A stretch of DNA of 64,000 nucleotides. It comes from G963678255 sp963678255. Its GTDB lineage: Bacteria > Cloacimonadota > Cloacimonadia > Cloacimonadales > WRIO01. The DNA lies in NCBI GenBank assembly GCA_963678255.2, contig CAXXTW010000002.1, positions 806,001-870,000 of the forward strand, given 5' to 3'. A program made the position numbers and the translations under genes. The notes under the pieces are model-generated. The model did no database searches, was not told the DNA's origin, and was given only the letters and a program-made list of their open reading frames with translations. Positions 1 through 8,089 of this stretch are shown one piece after another (the stretch's first letter is position 1; each line of letters starts with the position of its first letter).

Positions 1-613
1 TTTTACCAAATTGCATTAATTCTAAGGCAATTGCTTTATCTTTTACATTTTGAAAAGAAATAGCCAAAACAGGGAAAGTAATTTTTTTAAATAGGTCAAT
101 TTTTTGAAGTAATTTCATTTCAGACAAATTAAAGCCTCTTTGTTTAATTTGAAGTTTTACAGTTTTGAACTTACTACTAAATTCATCCATATAATCAATA
201 ATAAGAATCAGGATTAGAACAATTTCATTTGGGAAACGCCATTTTCTCATCAGAAAAAAGAAACTTTTTTGTTCAATATCCTTCAAAATCAGAATTGAAA
301 GTAAGCAAAAAAGCAATCGGTTAAGAGAAAACCACAGATAGTTAATACCATCAAAGTATATTTTAATAAAATAAAAATGATAGAGAAGGTCTCCCCCACG
401 TCTAAACAGGAGTTGTAGAAGAATTAAACTGAAAATTAAATACTTAAATTTCCAGAGTAGAAAAAAAAATTTTATTCCGATTTTTTTATTCATAAAAACA
501 ATAAGAATTATAATAATTGAAGAAATCAAATGTAATTTAAAAGAATGACTTAGCAGAATTATCATAGAAATCAGAATACAAAATAATATTTTACTTTTTG
601 TACTAAGAATCAT
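1..613 (-). CDS. ECF transporter T component (EcfT/CbiQ family), partial at window edge
   Basis: My own translation of the minus strand from an ATG at 613 gives an open frame of 204 codons running off the left edge. The ATG overlaps the stop of the TonB-receptor gene (TAATG). The protein has several hydrophobic segments in its first half, then a charged cytoplasmic stretch with QRGFN (about residue 158) and a later ALELMQFG. These match in place and spacing the two coupling motifs by which EcfT contacts the ATPases (Ala-Arg-Gly type in the family; here less canonical). The role would be the membrane scaffold linking the S component to the two ATPases encoded upstream in the same operon. The 3' end is missing, so total length is unknown. 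Confidence 0.8.
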   Translation of the reverse strand, partial: MILSTKSKILFCILISMIILLSHSFKLHLISSIIIILIVFMNKKIGIKFFFLLWKFKYLIFSLILLQLLFRRGGDLLYHFYFIKIYFDGINYLWFSLNRLLFCLLSILILKDIEQKSFFFLMRKWRFPNEIVLILILIIDYMDEFSSKFKTVKLQIKQRGFNLSEMKLLQKIDLFKKITFPVLAISFQNVKDKAIALELMQFGK

Positions 614-2526
614 TAAAAGATAACCGTTTCAAAACCAACGCTATAGTTAATGCCACTGCCAGGATAACCATATTCTTCCTGATAGTCTTTGTCAAAGATA
701 TTTTGAAGCCCTGCTGTAAGTTTTATCTTTTTAAAAGCATAATTTGCTTGAATAGAATGTAATTGATATGCTTTTAATTTATGAACAACATTTAAGTCAT
801 CATTATCATATCTGATAGATTGATAAGACATTGAATATTTTAGAGAGAGATTTTTACATAAATTATAGTTCAAAGCAAAGCTGTCAGAGAAATTAGGAAT
901 GGTGTAAAAAAGATAGTTTTTATTTAAATAAAGATTCATGTAACAAGCTTGGTTTTCTAAATTTAAGTTCTTCATGATTTTAAAATTAACAATATTTTCG
1001 TATCCAAAATTCTTAAGTTTATTCATATTTGTATATAGGTTACCATATTGCTCAATCATATTGACAATATCATTATAGAAGAAAGAATGCTCAATAGAAT
1101 AACTCCTAGCAGTTGAATATCTTTGATTAAAATTAAGCTCATATTTATAAGCTCTTTCTGGATTAAGATAAGGGTTACCTCTTGATGAACTATATAATTG
1201 GTGCATAGTAGGGTACTGAATATTTGCAGAAAAGCCTAATCGAACATCATATTTGTCATTTATAGGATAAAATACTCCGATTGAAGGTTCACCAAAAAGA
1301 CTAGTATTAATAGTTTCATTCTTATAGATTCTCTGAGAGTAAGACAATCCTGATCCAAGAGAGAAATCGATTTTTTTCCAATGAGAAACAGTCATTAGAG
1401 AGAAATTGTGTAAGCGGGTATTATTGGTAGTCCATTTAAGATAAGAAGCATCATCTTTTCTATTATAGACCTGTTTTTCAAAAGAATAATTCCAATTAGA
1501 CTTTAGATTAGGAAAGATCTCCCAATCGATCAAACTTTTACTAGAAAGAGACCAGCTCTCAATTACAGAATGTAGAGTTTTAATTTGCATTTGAGGATCT
1601 AAGTATTCTTCCAGAGTATTATTATAAGCATCATAAGAAACAGTTTGATTTAGTTTAACATAAGGAGTAATCATAATGTTTGATAGAATAGAAGATTGAT
1701 ATCTTTTCCAGTCAGTGAATTGTCGATAAATTGACTCATAAATTGAAGAAGGAATCTTTTTTTTATTAGCATCAGTGTATCCAAAAGAAAAACCAATCGA
1801 ATGCAAGTCCAGAACAGAAAAGTTTAATTTACTTTGAAAATCTAAGGAAGCATTATCAGAGTTGTTTCTAATTTTACCATTTTCAAGATTAGTTGGTTTA
1901 AAATCATCAGAAAGAACCATACCATCCGTTTTATTACTAGAGAAATTTGTCCAAAAATCCCAGTATTTAAACTGATGAGACAGGCTTAATCTTAAGTTTT
2001 GCGTGTTATTTCTTTTAAACAAAGTGGAGAGTTTAAGCCAATCTTTTTGGTTAGGTTTTTTTGTAATATAATTGACCACTCCACCCATATTATTAGTGCC
2101 ATACAATGGAGAAACAGGTCCTTTAACAACCTGAACTTCGCTTAAATCGAACATTGGGATTTCATTGAGACTCACATTACCAAAATAGCCACCGTTAATC
2201 ATTCTTCCATCAATCATAATTTTGACATCTTCTTTTGAAAAAGATCTGATCCTTAAATTACTTTCACCTTTATTTCCAACAGTAATGTTTAAACCGGGTA
2301 TATCTTTTAGAGATTCACCCAAATTCATATCAGGACTGATGGTATTTTTATTGATTTCTTTTATAGTGATTTTTCCAACAGATTCTTCGGGTGTTTTTGC
2401 AACAACCCTGATAACATCCAGCTCATAATATTTCCGGTTAATTTTAAGAGTATCTTGTTTGGTTATAATAGAGGTTAATTGACAACTAATAAAAAAGAAA
2501 ATCAGAAACATGCTTATTTTGTACAT
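613..2526 (-). CDS. TonB-dependent outer-membrane receptor
   Basis: 637 residues. An N-terminal hydrophobic signal segment (about 1-22) is followed by a plug domain (about 40-160) with the usual landmarks: a LRIRSF strand, an IMIDGR strand, VQVVKGP, and SPLYGTNNMGGVVNYIT. The rest (about 175-637) is a beta-barrel rich in aromatic alternating strands, ending with LQNIFDKDYQEEYGY and a terminal aromatic residue (VGFETVIF), as expected for BamA-dependent insertion. Such receptors import scarce ligands (siderophores, cobalamin, nickel, sugars) using TonB energy. The gene sits inside an ECF-transporter operon, overlapping the ATPase gene upstream (13 bp) and ecfT downstream, so it probably feeds the ECF permease. 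Energy could come from the tonB-exbD-exbB genes at 16430-18211. The ligand cannot be read from sequence. Confidence 0.93.
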   Translation of the reverse strand: MYKISMFLIFFFISCQLTSIITKQDTLKINRKYYELDVIRVVAKTPEESVGKITIKEINKNTISPDMNLGESLKDIPGLNITVGNKGESNLRIRSFSKEDVKIMIDGRMINGGYFGNVSLNEIPMFDLSEVQVVKGPVSPLYGTNNMGGVVNYITKKPNQKDWLKLSTLFKRNNTQNLRLSLSHQFKYWDFWTNFSSNKTDGMVLSDDFKPTNLENGKIRNNSDNASLDFQSKLNFSVLDLHSIGFSFGYTDANKKKIPSSIYESIYRQFTDWKRYQSSILSNIMITPYVKLNQTVSYDAYNNTLEEYLDPQMQIKTLHSVIESWSLSSKSLIDWEIFPNLKSNWNYSFEKQVYNRKDDASYLKWTTNNTRLHNFSLMTVSHWKKIDFSLGSGLSYSQRIYKNETINTSLFGEPSIGVFYPINDKYDVRLGFSANIQYPTMHQLYSSSRGNPYLNPERAYKYELNFNQRYSTARSYSIEHSFFYNDIVNMIEQYGNLYTNMNKLKNFGYENIVNFKIMKNLNLENQACYMNLYLNKNYLFYTIPNFSDSFALNYNLCKNLSLKYSMSYQSIRYDNDDLNVVHKLKAYQLHSIQANYAFKKIKLTAGLQNIFDKDYQEEYGYPGSGINYSVGFETVIF

Positions 2527-3194
2527 TTTATTTCTCCATTCAAAATTTGAAATTTTTGTGTATTTATTTTATTGAATTCATTAGAAAGATGACTAAATAT
2601 AATGATAGAACCGTTTGCTTTTAAATGCAAATCAATCATTTTTAATAATAAATCAGACATATATTTATCTAGACCTGAAAATGGTTCATCCATAATCCAC
2701 AAAGGTCTAGGTATCAACACAAGGGAGGTCAAAGCATATGCTTTAATTTGGCCAAAGCTCAAAGACCAAAATGGGGCTTCTGCCTTACACTTTAACCTAA
2801 AGAGAGTCAATATATCATCCAAACACAATTCAGAGCTGATAGAAGTAAAATCGGGGTTATAAAAGACTGATTGGGATTGAGAACCTTTTCTCCACAGCTT
2901 GAAATCACTATCAGGTGTAATTCCCAAGAGGTTTTCTTCTGGCTTTTGTCTTAAATAATGAAAAAAAAGATAATAATCTTTTTCTGGAATAGTTCTAATG
3001 TTGTAATCGTTGAAATAAATATCTCCTGAAAATGATTTAAAAGAGCCTGATAAGATTTCGCATAATGTTGTTTTACCACAACCACTTTGACCTTCAATAA
3101 AACAACAATGACCTGGAGGTATTGAGAGAGATATATTATTTAATAGATTATTATTATTTTTATAAGCAAAGGAAAGATTATTAATACTAAGCAA
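2514..3194 (-). CDS. ECF transporter ATP-binding protein, second subunit
   Basis: 226 residues, a single ABC ATPase domain. Visible motifs are Walker A GQSGCGKTT (about 36-44), a Q-loop region (HYLRQKPEENLLG), a degenerate signature LSFGQ, Walker B LWIMDEPFSG, and the switch histidine in IIIFSHLS. The QKPEENLLG stretch resembles the Q-helix (typically xPDxQ) that couples ECF ATPases to EcfT. It overlaps the preceding ATPase gene by 8 bp and the following receptor gene by 13 bp, which suggests translational coupling and formation of an ATPase heterodimer. The substrate is not deducible. Confidence 0.9.
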   Translation of the reverse strand: MLSINNLSFAYKNNNNLLNNISLSIPPGHCCFIEGQSGCGKTTLCEILSGSFKSFSGDIYFNDYNIRTIPEKDYYLFFHYLRQKPEENLLGITPDSDFKLWRKGSQSQSVFYNPDFTSISSELCLDDILTLFRLKCKAEAPFWSLSFGQIKAYALTSLVLIPRPLWIMDEPFSGLDKYMSDLLLKMIDLHLKANGSIIIFSHLSNEFNKINTQKFQILNGEIKCTK

Positions 3195-3843
3195 GATTAA
3201 AATCCAAAACTCTGTCTGCTATGATATTAATTTGTTCAAGATGTTCAGCAGTAATGATAATTTTATACCTAGATTTCAAAAACAAAAAGCAATCCATGAT
3301 TTTATCTCTATAACTTTTTGAAAGTCCTGCAAGAGGTTCATCAAAAAGATAAACAGGTTTATCATTAATCAGTAAAGAACAAAGGTGGATTAATTTTTTC
3401 TGTCCCCAGGAAAGTTCTTTCATTTTATGATTTAGTAAATGCTTAATTTCAAAGAAATCCAACCAAAACGAAAGTTCGGTTTTAATCATGAAGGGATCGG
3501 CAGAATTATTACAAGCAGAAAATGTCAATTGAGTGTAGATATCGTTAAAGACGAGTTGTTTAACAGGATTTTGCATTAGGTAATTAAAGATATTTGCTTT
3601 TTTTTGAATAGAATAAGGAGTAAAATCATGGTCATTCCAGAACAACTTACCAGAGATTTCAGCAGGAGAATACTCTGGAATAATACCAGTAAGGCAATTA
3701 AAAAAGCTGGTTTTACCACTACCATTATTCCCTTTTATCAGATAAATAAAACCTTCATTGAAACTGTCTGACATTTCCTTAATAATTGGGGATGAAGCAT
3801 CGGGAAAATGACAAGACCATTTATCAATAAGAAGACAATTCAT
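3187..3843 (-). CDS. ECF transporter ATP-binding protein, first subunit
   Basis: 218 residues, ABC ATPase. Walker A is GNNGSGKTS (about 38-46), Q-loop NYLMQNPVKQLVFNDI (the ECF Q-helix position), signature LSWGQKK, Walker B VYLFDEPLAGLS, and H-loop IIITAEHLEQ. It pairs with the ATPase encoded immediately downstream; the two are clearly diverged from each other, as in the EcfA/EcfA' heterodimer. Its start overlaps the stop of the small SUOX-like gene by 4 bp. It acts on the cytoplasmic face of the inner membrane to power uptake. Confidence 0.9.
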   Translation of the reverse strand: MNCLLIDKWSCHFPDASSPIIKEMSDSFNEGFIYLIKGNNGSGKTSFFNCLTGIIPEYSPAEISGKLFWNDHDFTPYSIQKKANIFNYLMQNPVKQLVFNDIYTQLTFSACNNSADPFMIKTELSFWLDFFEIKHLLNHKMKELSWGQKKLIHLCSLLINDKPVYLFDEPLAGLSKSYRDKIMDCFLFLKSRYKIIITAEHLEQINIIADRVLDFNLA

Positions 3844-4244
3844 TTAATCACAAGCTGATCGACATATTTAATCCAACGCTGATGGAAAGGATCAGCAGGA
3901 ATGAAGAGTCGATAATAGATATTATTTTTTTTAGATTCAACGAGCAAATAAGTTTTTTCAAATTCATCAACTGAGATAAGCTGTCTTAAACCATCAGAAG
4001 AAATAAACTCTATACTTTTTAACTTATTTGATTTAATATTTACAAAAGTGAGCAGATCCGAAACAGAATAGGCTATTTGTTCTTTTTTTAAATCTGGTAG
4101 AGGAGAAATAGGTATTTTTTTTAGATCAATCTTGGTAATTTTAGAGATCTTATTATTATAAGTAATTTTTAAGTCAGGTAACTGATTTTCACCCCAAAGA
4201 CATAACACACAAAGTAACATTATTAGTAAGCTAATTTTTTTCAT
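3840..4244 (-). CDS. Small secreted SUOX-fold (molybdopterin-domain-like) protein
   Basis: 134 residues with an N-terminal signal peptide (hydrophobic core about 4-16, then CLWGEN). The mature part resembles the C-terminal portion of the oxidoreductase molybdopterin-binding (SUOX) fold: a SVSDLLTF helix, SIEFISSDGLRQLISVDEF (strand, SDG turn, strand), then LLVESKKNN and RLFIPADPFHQRWIKYVDQLVI, matching the family's NG.. and RLVVP...W.K....I.V pattern. I see no cysteine in the mature domain that could ligate molybdenum, so it is probably a binding module, not an enzyme. It overlaps its neighbours by 14 bp and 4 bp. A second, larger copy of the fold is encoded at 5527-6447. Confidence 0.6.
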   Translation of the reverse strand: MKKISLLIMLLCVLCLWGENQLPDLKITYNNKISKITKIDLKKIPISPLPDLKKEQIAYSVSDLLTFVNIKSNKLKSIEFISSDGLRQLISVDEFEKTYLLVESKKNNIYYRLFIPADPFHQRWIKYVDQLVIK

Positions 4245-5523
4245 AATAACCCTCCACGGCTAACATATCTTCAATAACATTTATTCCATGAGTCCCATAG
4301 ACAGAACCATCCGATCTTTCCACAGTATGTAAACCATGATCAGAAAAAAGAATAACTTTCCCCTGCCATAGCTCTGATAAATCTTCAACATATGCGAGAA
4401 CATTCTTGATAGTTTCGGTTGTTTTAGGATGATATGGAGAAAACTTATGTGCCATATCGTCAATACTGTGGAAATGAACAAACAGGAAATTTGTATTATT
4501 ACTTAGTATTGTTTTTTTAGCAGAAAAATAGATTTCATCATCACAAGAGCCATTTTTGTTTTCATCAAGGTTTAAAAGAAGTTCGCAACCAGGAGTATAA
4601 TATGTCTTAGCTTCTTCTATTACAAGACCTTGATCCTTTTTAAGATCAGCAAAGATCTTATTTATATTTTTTATTTCTCTATGAAAACCATTTCCCATAA
4701 TATAATATGCATATTTAGTTTGAGGAGGATAGCAAGAACGCATAGGGAATAATTTAATTTTGGGATTTAAGGTATAGAAATTCTGATAGTTCTTTAATAA
4801 TTCATTTCCAAGACCATCAATAAAAATTGCCAAAACAGGGTGAGTTTTAAAACTATTCAACAAATTTGAGTAAATTTGATAAATACTATTCTTGGGAGGA
4901 TTGTTCCAAACAACCACAATCGAATCAGAAAACATTGACAATCCATATTGACAATTCAGTATTTTTAGATAGTCTGTTTTATTAATCTGAACTTCAGTAC
5001 CTTTGTTATTAATCAGAATAAGGCTATCTGACAGATTTGAAAAGACAAAATCAAGTTTTTCTTTTTTTTGATATTTATTAATCTTAAATTCATTTTTTTC
5101 TGAATTTCCAATATTCTTATATTGATTCATAATCAATTCTGATGGATTTAAGGTAAGTAATTGTTCATTAGCATCAAAAAATGATATTGCATGATAGTCA
5201 GTATTCCTTTTTAAGATAATTGATTTTAAATTTTTAATATTTACAGTTGGAGGTAAGACATTATTTAGAGAAGCTACATTTGCATCATCAAAAACAAGCT
5301 TTTCCAGAGCTATTATATCAACACTGACAGCGATATTATCATTTGAAAGGAGAATAATTTCATCAATATGATTTATCTCACATATGGATCTTAATTGGGC
5401 AGGACTCTTAAAAGTGTAAGTTTTATCAATGTCACCCAGGATAGTTATATTATTCTTATTACAAGAGGTCAAAAATATGATTACAAAAATAAGACAGAAT
5501 ATTTTAATTGTATTAATTTTCAT
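4231..5523 (-). CDS. Alkaline phosphatase-superfamily lipoprotein in transport operon
   Basis: 430 residues. Lipoprotein signal with lipobox LTSC (Cys about 21). The N-terminal half (about 25-215) is unassigned but carries strands reminiscent of the SUOX-like modules of its neighbours. The C-terminal half (about 225-430) is alkaline-phosphatase-like (type I phosphodiesterase/nucleotide pyrophosphatase). Metal site elements are visible: AIFIDGLG (Asp), PPQTKYAYY (Thr in the nucleophile position), HFHSIDDMAHKFSP (Asp and His), LFSDHGLHTV (Asp-His), and YGTHG (His). All expected metal ligands appear to be kept, so catalysis is plausible, perhaps removing a phosphoryl or phosphodiester group from the ligand before inner-membrane transport. 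It lies between the two SUOX-like genes. The exact substrate is unknown. Confidence 0.75.
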   Translation of the reverse strand: MKINTIKIFCLIFVIIFLTSCNKNNITILGDIDKTYTFKSPAQLRSICEINHIDEIILLSNDNIAVSVDIIALEKLVFDDANVASLNNVLPPTVNIKNLKSIILKRNTDYHAISFFDANEQLLTLNPSELIMNQYKNIGNSEKNEFKINKYQKKEKLDFVFSNLSDSLILINNKGTEVQINKTDYLKILNCQYGLSMFSDSIVVVWNNPPKNSIYQIYSNLLNSFKTHPVLAIFIDGLGNELLKNYQNFYTLNPKIKLFPMRSCYPPQTKYAYYIMGNGFHREIKNINKIFADLKKDQGLVIEEAKTYYTPGCELLLNLDENKNGSCDDEIYFSAKKTILSNNTNFLFVHFHSIDDMAHKFSPYHPKTTETIKNVLAYVEDLSELWQGKVILFSDHGLHTVERSDGSVYGTHGINVIEDMLAVEGYYEKN

Positions 5524-5526
5524 AAA

Positions 5527-6447
5527 TTATTCCATTATTAAGTTTATTTCAACAATATTTGCCCATTCATAGTTATTAATCTGTTCAGGAAGAATTATGT
5601 CTATTTTTCGGTTAAGAAGGTTAACTTTAATCTTTTTGATAACCTGACCATTGAGACTCTTTTCTAAATCATGGATATTTGGTTTTGTTTCTTTTTGATT
5701 GAAAACAATCAGAATATCATTAAATCTAAGAGAAGCAATATCTTTTTGCCACATACCTCCAGGCATTGATGGACTTTTTATATCATAATTTAGATCATTT
5801 TTAACTAAGATAGCCTGATCCAAATATTCTTTATAATTTAATTCTTGAGTTAAATGATCAAAAGTAATAATTTGAATATTAGTTTGTTCATCTTTAATGA
5901 GATTTTTAAGCAGGTTATTTAGATAGTATCCTTTCACTTTGACAAAAGGTTTAGGATCATTAATTATAGGGTTACGAGAAGTGAGTGTGGTAATTGGGAT
6001 TATACGATTAACTGATTTGTAAAGAATTTCATCAACAACAGAAATTGATTTTAGATTGGATATCCAGAACATATCTCTCATTTTTGGAGACACAATTCTA
6101 AAGTCATTTTCAGGCAATTCAGTACCATTTCTTTTAAAAGCAAGATATACATCAGAAGTATCTATATCAGCTTTCTTCAATCTAATCATATAATTATCCT
6201 GAGAATTAAATTGCAAGAGATTGTAATTAGCAATTTGATTTGAATTTAGGAGATCTTTAAGTAATATGCCTTCCCATTCATCAACGATATGTTTATCTTT
6301 TTTAAATCTATCAGTTTTAAACTGATACTTTTTGAAGCTGTTTATTTGTTCAAGAGAAATGGTTTTATCATTTAACGAAATTGCGTTTGCTAGAGAAAGA
6401 GAAAAGAAAAAAAGCAGAATACTAGTTAAGATTTTTTTAATGATCAT
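5527..6447 (-). CDS. Secreted SUOX-fold (oxidoreductase molybdopterin-binding-like) protein
   Basis: 306 residues with an N-terminal signal peptide (about 1-22, ending ANA). The first half fits the PF00174-type fold: EWEGILLKDLL (ligand-pocket helix), LLQFNSQDNYMIRLKKADI, YLAFKRNGTELPEN, and FRIVSPKMRDMFWISNLKSI, matching the canonical series of a bound NG.xLP loop, R.V.P and W...L..I. The second half (about 165-306) looks like a second, more diverged copy (LNNLLKNLI, IQIITFDHLTQELNYKEYL, AILVKND). The active-site cysteine of sulfite oxidases is not evident. The position next to the S-component gene suggests a periplasmic ligand-binding role. Enzymatic function is not supported. Confidence 0.65.
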   Translation of the reverse strand: MIIKKILTSILLFFFSLSLANAISLNDKTISLEQINSFKKYQFKTDRFKKDKHIVDEWEGILLKDLLNSNQIANYNLLQFNSQDNYMIRLKKADIDTSDVYLAFKRNGTELPENDFRIVSPKMRDMFWISNLKSISVVDEILYKSVNRIIPITTLTSRNPIINDPKPFVKVKGYYLNNLLKNLIKDEQTNIQIITFDHLTQELNYKEYLDQAILVKNDLNYDIKSPSMPGGMWQKDIASLRFNDILIVFNQKETKPNIHDLEKSLNGQVIKKIKVNLLNRKIDIILPEQINNYEWANIVEINLIME

Positions 6448-6457
6448 AAGAGACTCC

Positions 6458-6985
6458 TTATATAATACGAAATTTTTTTAATTCATTGAAGAAAAAGTAA
6501 GCAATTAGTCCGCCAACAGCCCCACTAATCAAAGCGAGAGACGTTGAGAGTAATAATGGTATAAGTGGTAATCTTAAGAGTAAGAAAGAAACAAAAAGGG
6601 AGCCTGTACAATTTGACACAATACCCAAAAACAAAGCGTAAAGAGCTTTTTTGGGCATAGGTATTAAAGCAAAAATATCAATAGCCAATCCTGGTAACGA
6701 ATAAGATATGATAGATAAAATCCCATGACTTCCAAATAAACCAGAAATTATTACGATGATAGCCTGAGAAAAACCAATAATGAAAGCACTTCCTTTTTTG
6801 GGAACTATTAATTTTCCTAAGACTAGCCAAAGCATATAGAATCCACCTGCAAGAGAGCCACCAGGTATCATCAGGGGAGCAGAAATCAAGTGAACTAAAG
6901 GCGTAACGATGGGTTTAACAGATAAACCCATCGCTGCCAATATAGCAAGATATAAAAGCTCTTTTATAGAGAATTTATTTAACAT
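6458..6985 (-). CDS. ECF transporter S component (substrate-binding membrane subunit)
   Basis: 175 residues, about six hydrophobic segments. Small residues pack the first helices (LYLAILAAMGLSV), followed by PLMIPGGSLAGGFYMLWLVLG, a loop with KKGSAF, and further helices ending in IAYFFFN. Size and pattern are those of ECF S components, which bind vitamin-like substrates and dock onto EcfT. The subfamily, and so the substrate, cannot be assigned; there is some general likeness to thiamine-precursor types. It starts inside the end of the lipoprotein gene (11-bp overlap) and is followed by the SUOX-like gene. Confidence 0.8.
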   Translation of the reverse strand: MLNKFSIKELLYLAILAAMGLSVKPIVTPLVHLISAPLMIPGGSLAGGFYMLWLVLGKLIVPKKGSAFIIGFSQAIIVIISGLFGSHGILSIISYSLPGLAIDIFALIPMPKKALYALFLGIVSNCTGSLFVSFLLLRLPLIPLLLSTSLALISGAVGGLIAYFFFNELKKFRII

Positions 6986-7808
6986 TTTCTAGTTGTACTA
7001 CATGTATTTCCATTAGTTTTTTGTATTTTTTCTTTGAGTTTGGCATATCAGTAAAACTAGGGAAGATAGTTTTTTGAGAATATTTTAACCATTTTCCATC
7101 TTGAATTTCTTCCCAAGTATAAGTCTGAGAATAGCCATCAGTGCTGTTATCTTTAAAAACGTATGAATAGTTTGCAGGAGTGGTAGTAATGTAGGAAGAA
7201 ATCAAATCTTTAAGATTATAAGCTGTTTCAGGGTTTCCATCATGATTGTTAACAGTAACCGTGTCTAACATGGATATTTCCCATAAAACTTTTTCACCAT
7301 CTGGTTTTACAACAGTAATAGCACGATAAAATTTAATAGTACTAATGGTATCAACATCATAAGCTTTTGGAATAGCATCAGACGGAAAATAAGTTTGGTA
7401 ATCAACCGAAGGCAATAAATATCCAGATTTTAATTGATCCCATGTTAAGTCATTGAGTGGTTTATTTCTTGGAGAATAACCATCTTTTCCAATCAGATGA
7501 TACGCAAACAACTTTTGAGTCATGGTCGTATCAGAAGAGGAAGCTAGAACAATTTGATCAGTAATTTCTTTTGTGACAAAATAAGTGAGTGGTAATGCCT
7601 GAGTTGTTGCATCATTGTATTGAATGTCTTCTAAAAGAGTAGGATCATACTGGGTAGTTTCATCAGGAACAGTTAATACATGAGCAGGTATTGCAGACAT
7701 AACAGGTGGGTTTGATGTTACAGGTGAATTGTTATCATCTTTTTCTGAGCAAGCAGTGATGAGTAATAATCCAATTAGTAACACGATTAAGAATAAAGTT
7801 TTTTTCAT
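6975..7808 (-). CDS. Surface lipoprotein with SUOX-like motifs, first gene of the uptake operon
   Basis: 277 residues from the ATG at 7808, which is preceded by GGAGGA at good spacing. A longer reading from 7874 would start inside the structured leader and is rejected. Lipoprotein signal with lipobox ITAC (Cys about 18) is followed by an acidic, Asn-rich linker. Near the C-terminus, NLKDLISSY and a later DGYSQTYTWEEIQ, with a KWLKYSQKT strand, resemble the SUOX-type pocket seen in the two downstream proteins. No enzyme signature was seen. As first gene it may be the outer-membrane-anchored ligand-capture partner of the TonB receptor; this is inference. Confidence 0.6.
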   Translation of the reverse strand: MKKTLFLIVLLIGLLLITACSEKDDNNSPVTSNPPVMSAIPAHVLTVPDETTQYDPTLLEDIQYNDATTQALPLTYFVTKEITDQIVLASSSDTTMTQKLFAYHLIGKDGYSPRNKPLNDLTWDQLKSGYLLPSVDYQTYFPSDAIPKAYDVDTISTIKFYRAITVVKPDGEKVLWEISMLDTVTVNNHDGNPETAYNLKDLISSYITTTPANYSYVFKDNSTDGYSQTYTWEEIQDGKWLKYSQKTIFPSFTDMPNSKKKYKKLMEIHVVQLENVK

Positions 7809-7818
7809 TTCATCCTCC

Positions 7819-7935
7819 AAATTTTTATAAGGAGGCAGTAGCATTATGCTATCCGCCTTTCCATAGGGAGGCAATACGGTTTCCCTTATTACCCTATCGG
7901 TAAACGTTCATGCCAAAGGTTTAGAACTATTTACT
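7819..7935 (-). promoter_or_regulatory. Structured 5' leader, candidate riboswitch of the ECF/TonB operon
   Basis: Read on the minus strand, the leader holds two consecutive hairpins that each close with GGC/GCC and are each followed by UCC-Y-UAU. The first runs from GGCAUGAACG to CGUAUUGCC, the second from GGCGGAUAGCA to UGCUACUGCC (inner stem UAGCAU/AUGCUA). The first UCCCUAU can also pair with an upstream AUAGGG (7895-7900). The second CCUCC, about 12 nt before the ribosome-binding site, can pair with GGAGG at 7814-7818. Competing pairings that hide or free the Shine-Dalgarno are what a translational riboswitch would show. It does not match the conserved cores I know for cobalamin, TPP, FMN or THF. 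Confidence 0.5.
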
Positions 7936-7946
7936 CGGCTGTGATA

Positions 7947-7975
7947 ATAATTTAAAAAATAGATCAAATTGTCAA
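7947..7975 (-). promoter_or_regulatory. Promoter for the ECF/TonB uptake operon
   Basis: On the minus strand a perfect TTGACA (7970-7975) is followed after 17 bp by AATTAT (7947-7952). The -35 is consensus, the -10 weak. It sits just upstream of the structured leader, giving a 5' UTR of roughly 130 nt. Confidence 0.5.
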
Positions 7976-8007
7976 CCAAATTTGTTTAGCAAAAGGAATA
8001 AAAATAA

Positions 8008-8041
8008 ACACAGGCAAATGTTAAAGATCATTTGCCTGTGT
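8008..8041 (-). terminator. Rho-independent terminator after the SagB-type gene
   Basis: Perfect 13-bp stem (ACACAGGCAAATG at 8008-8020 with its complement at 8029-8041) and an 8-nt loop. On the minus strand it is followed by a T-rich tract (TTTATTTTTATT). It lies about 50 bp past the nitroreductase stop. Confidence 0.85.
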
Positions 8042-8089
8042 ATTAAAAGACTATAGTTTAAAATAAATGAATCTTGATTAGAGAAAGCT

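Noticed and set aside
7819..7874. Longer start of the lipoprotein gene at 7874
   Set aside because: It would begin inside the structured leader and place charged residues before the signal peptide; the ATG at 7808 has a GGAGGA site and a clean lipoprotein signal.
7819..7935. Cobalamin or TPP riboswitch
   Set aside because: An AAGGGAAACCG stretch recalls the cobalamin core, but the B12-box/GCCACTG arrangement is absent, and no TPP CUGAGA element is present.
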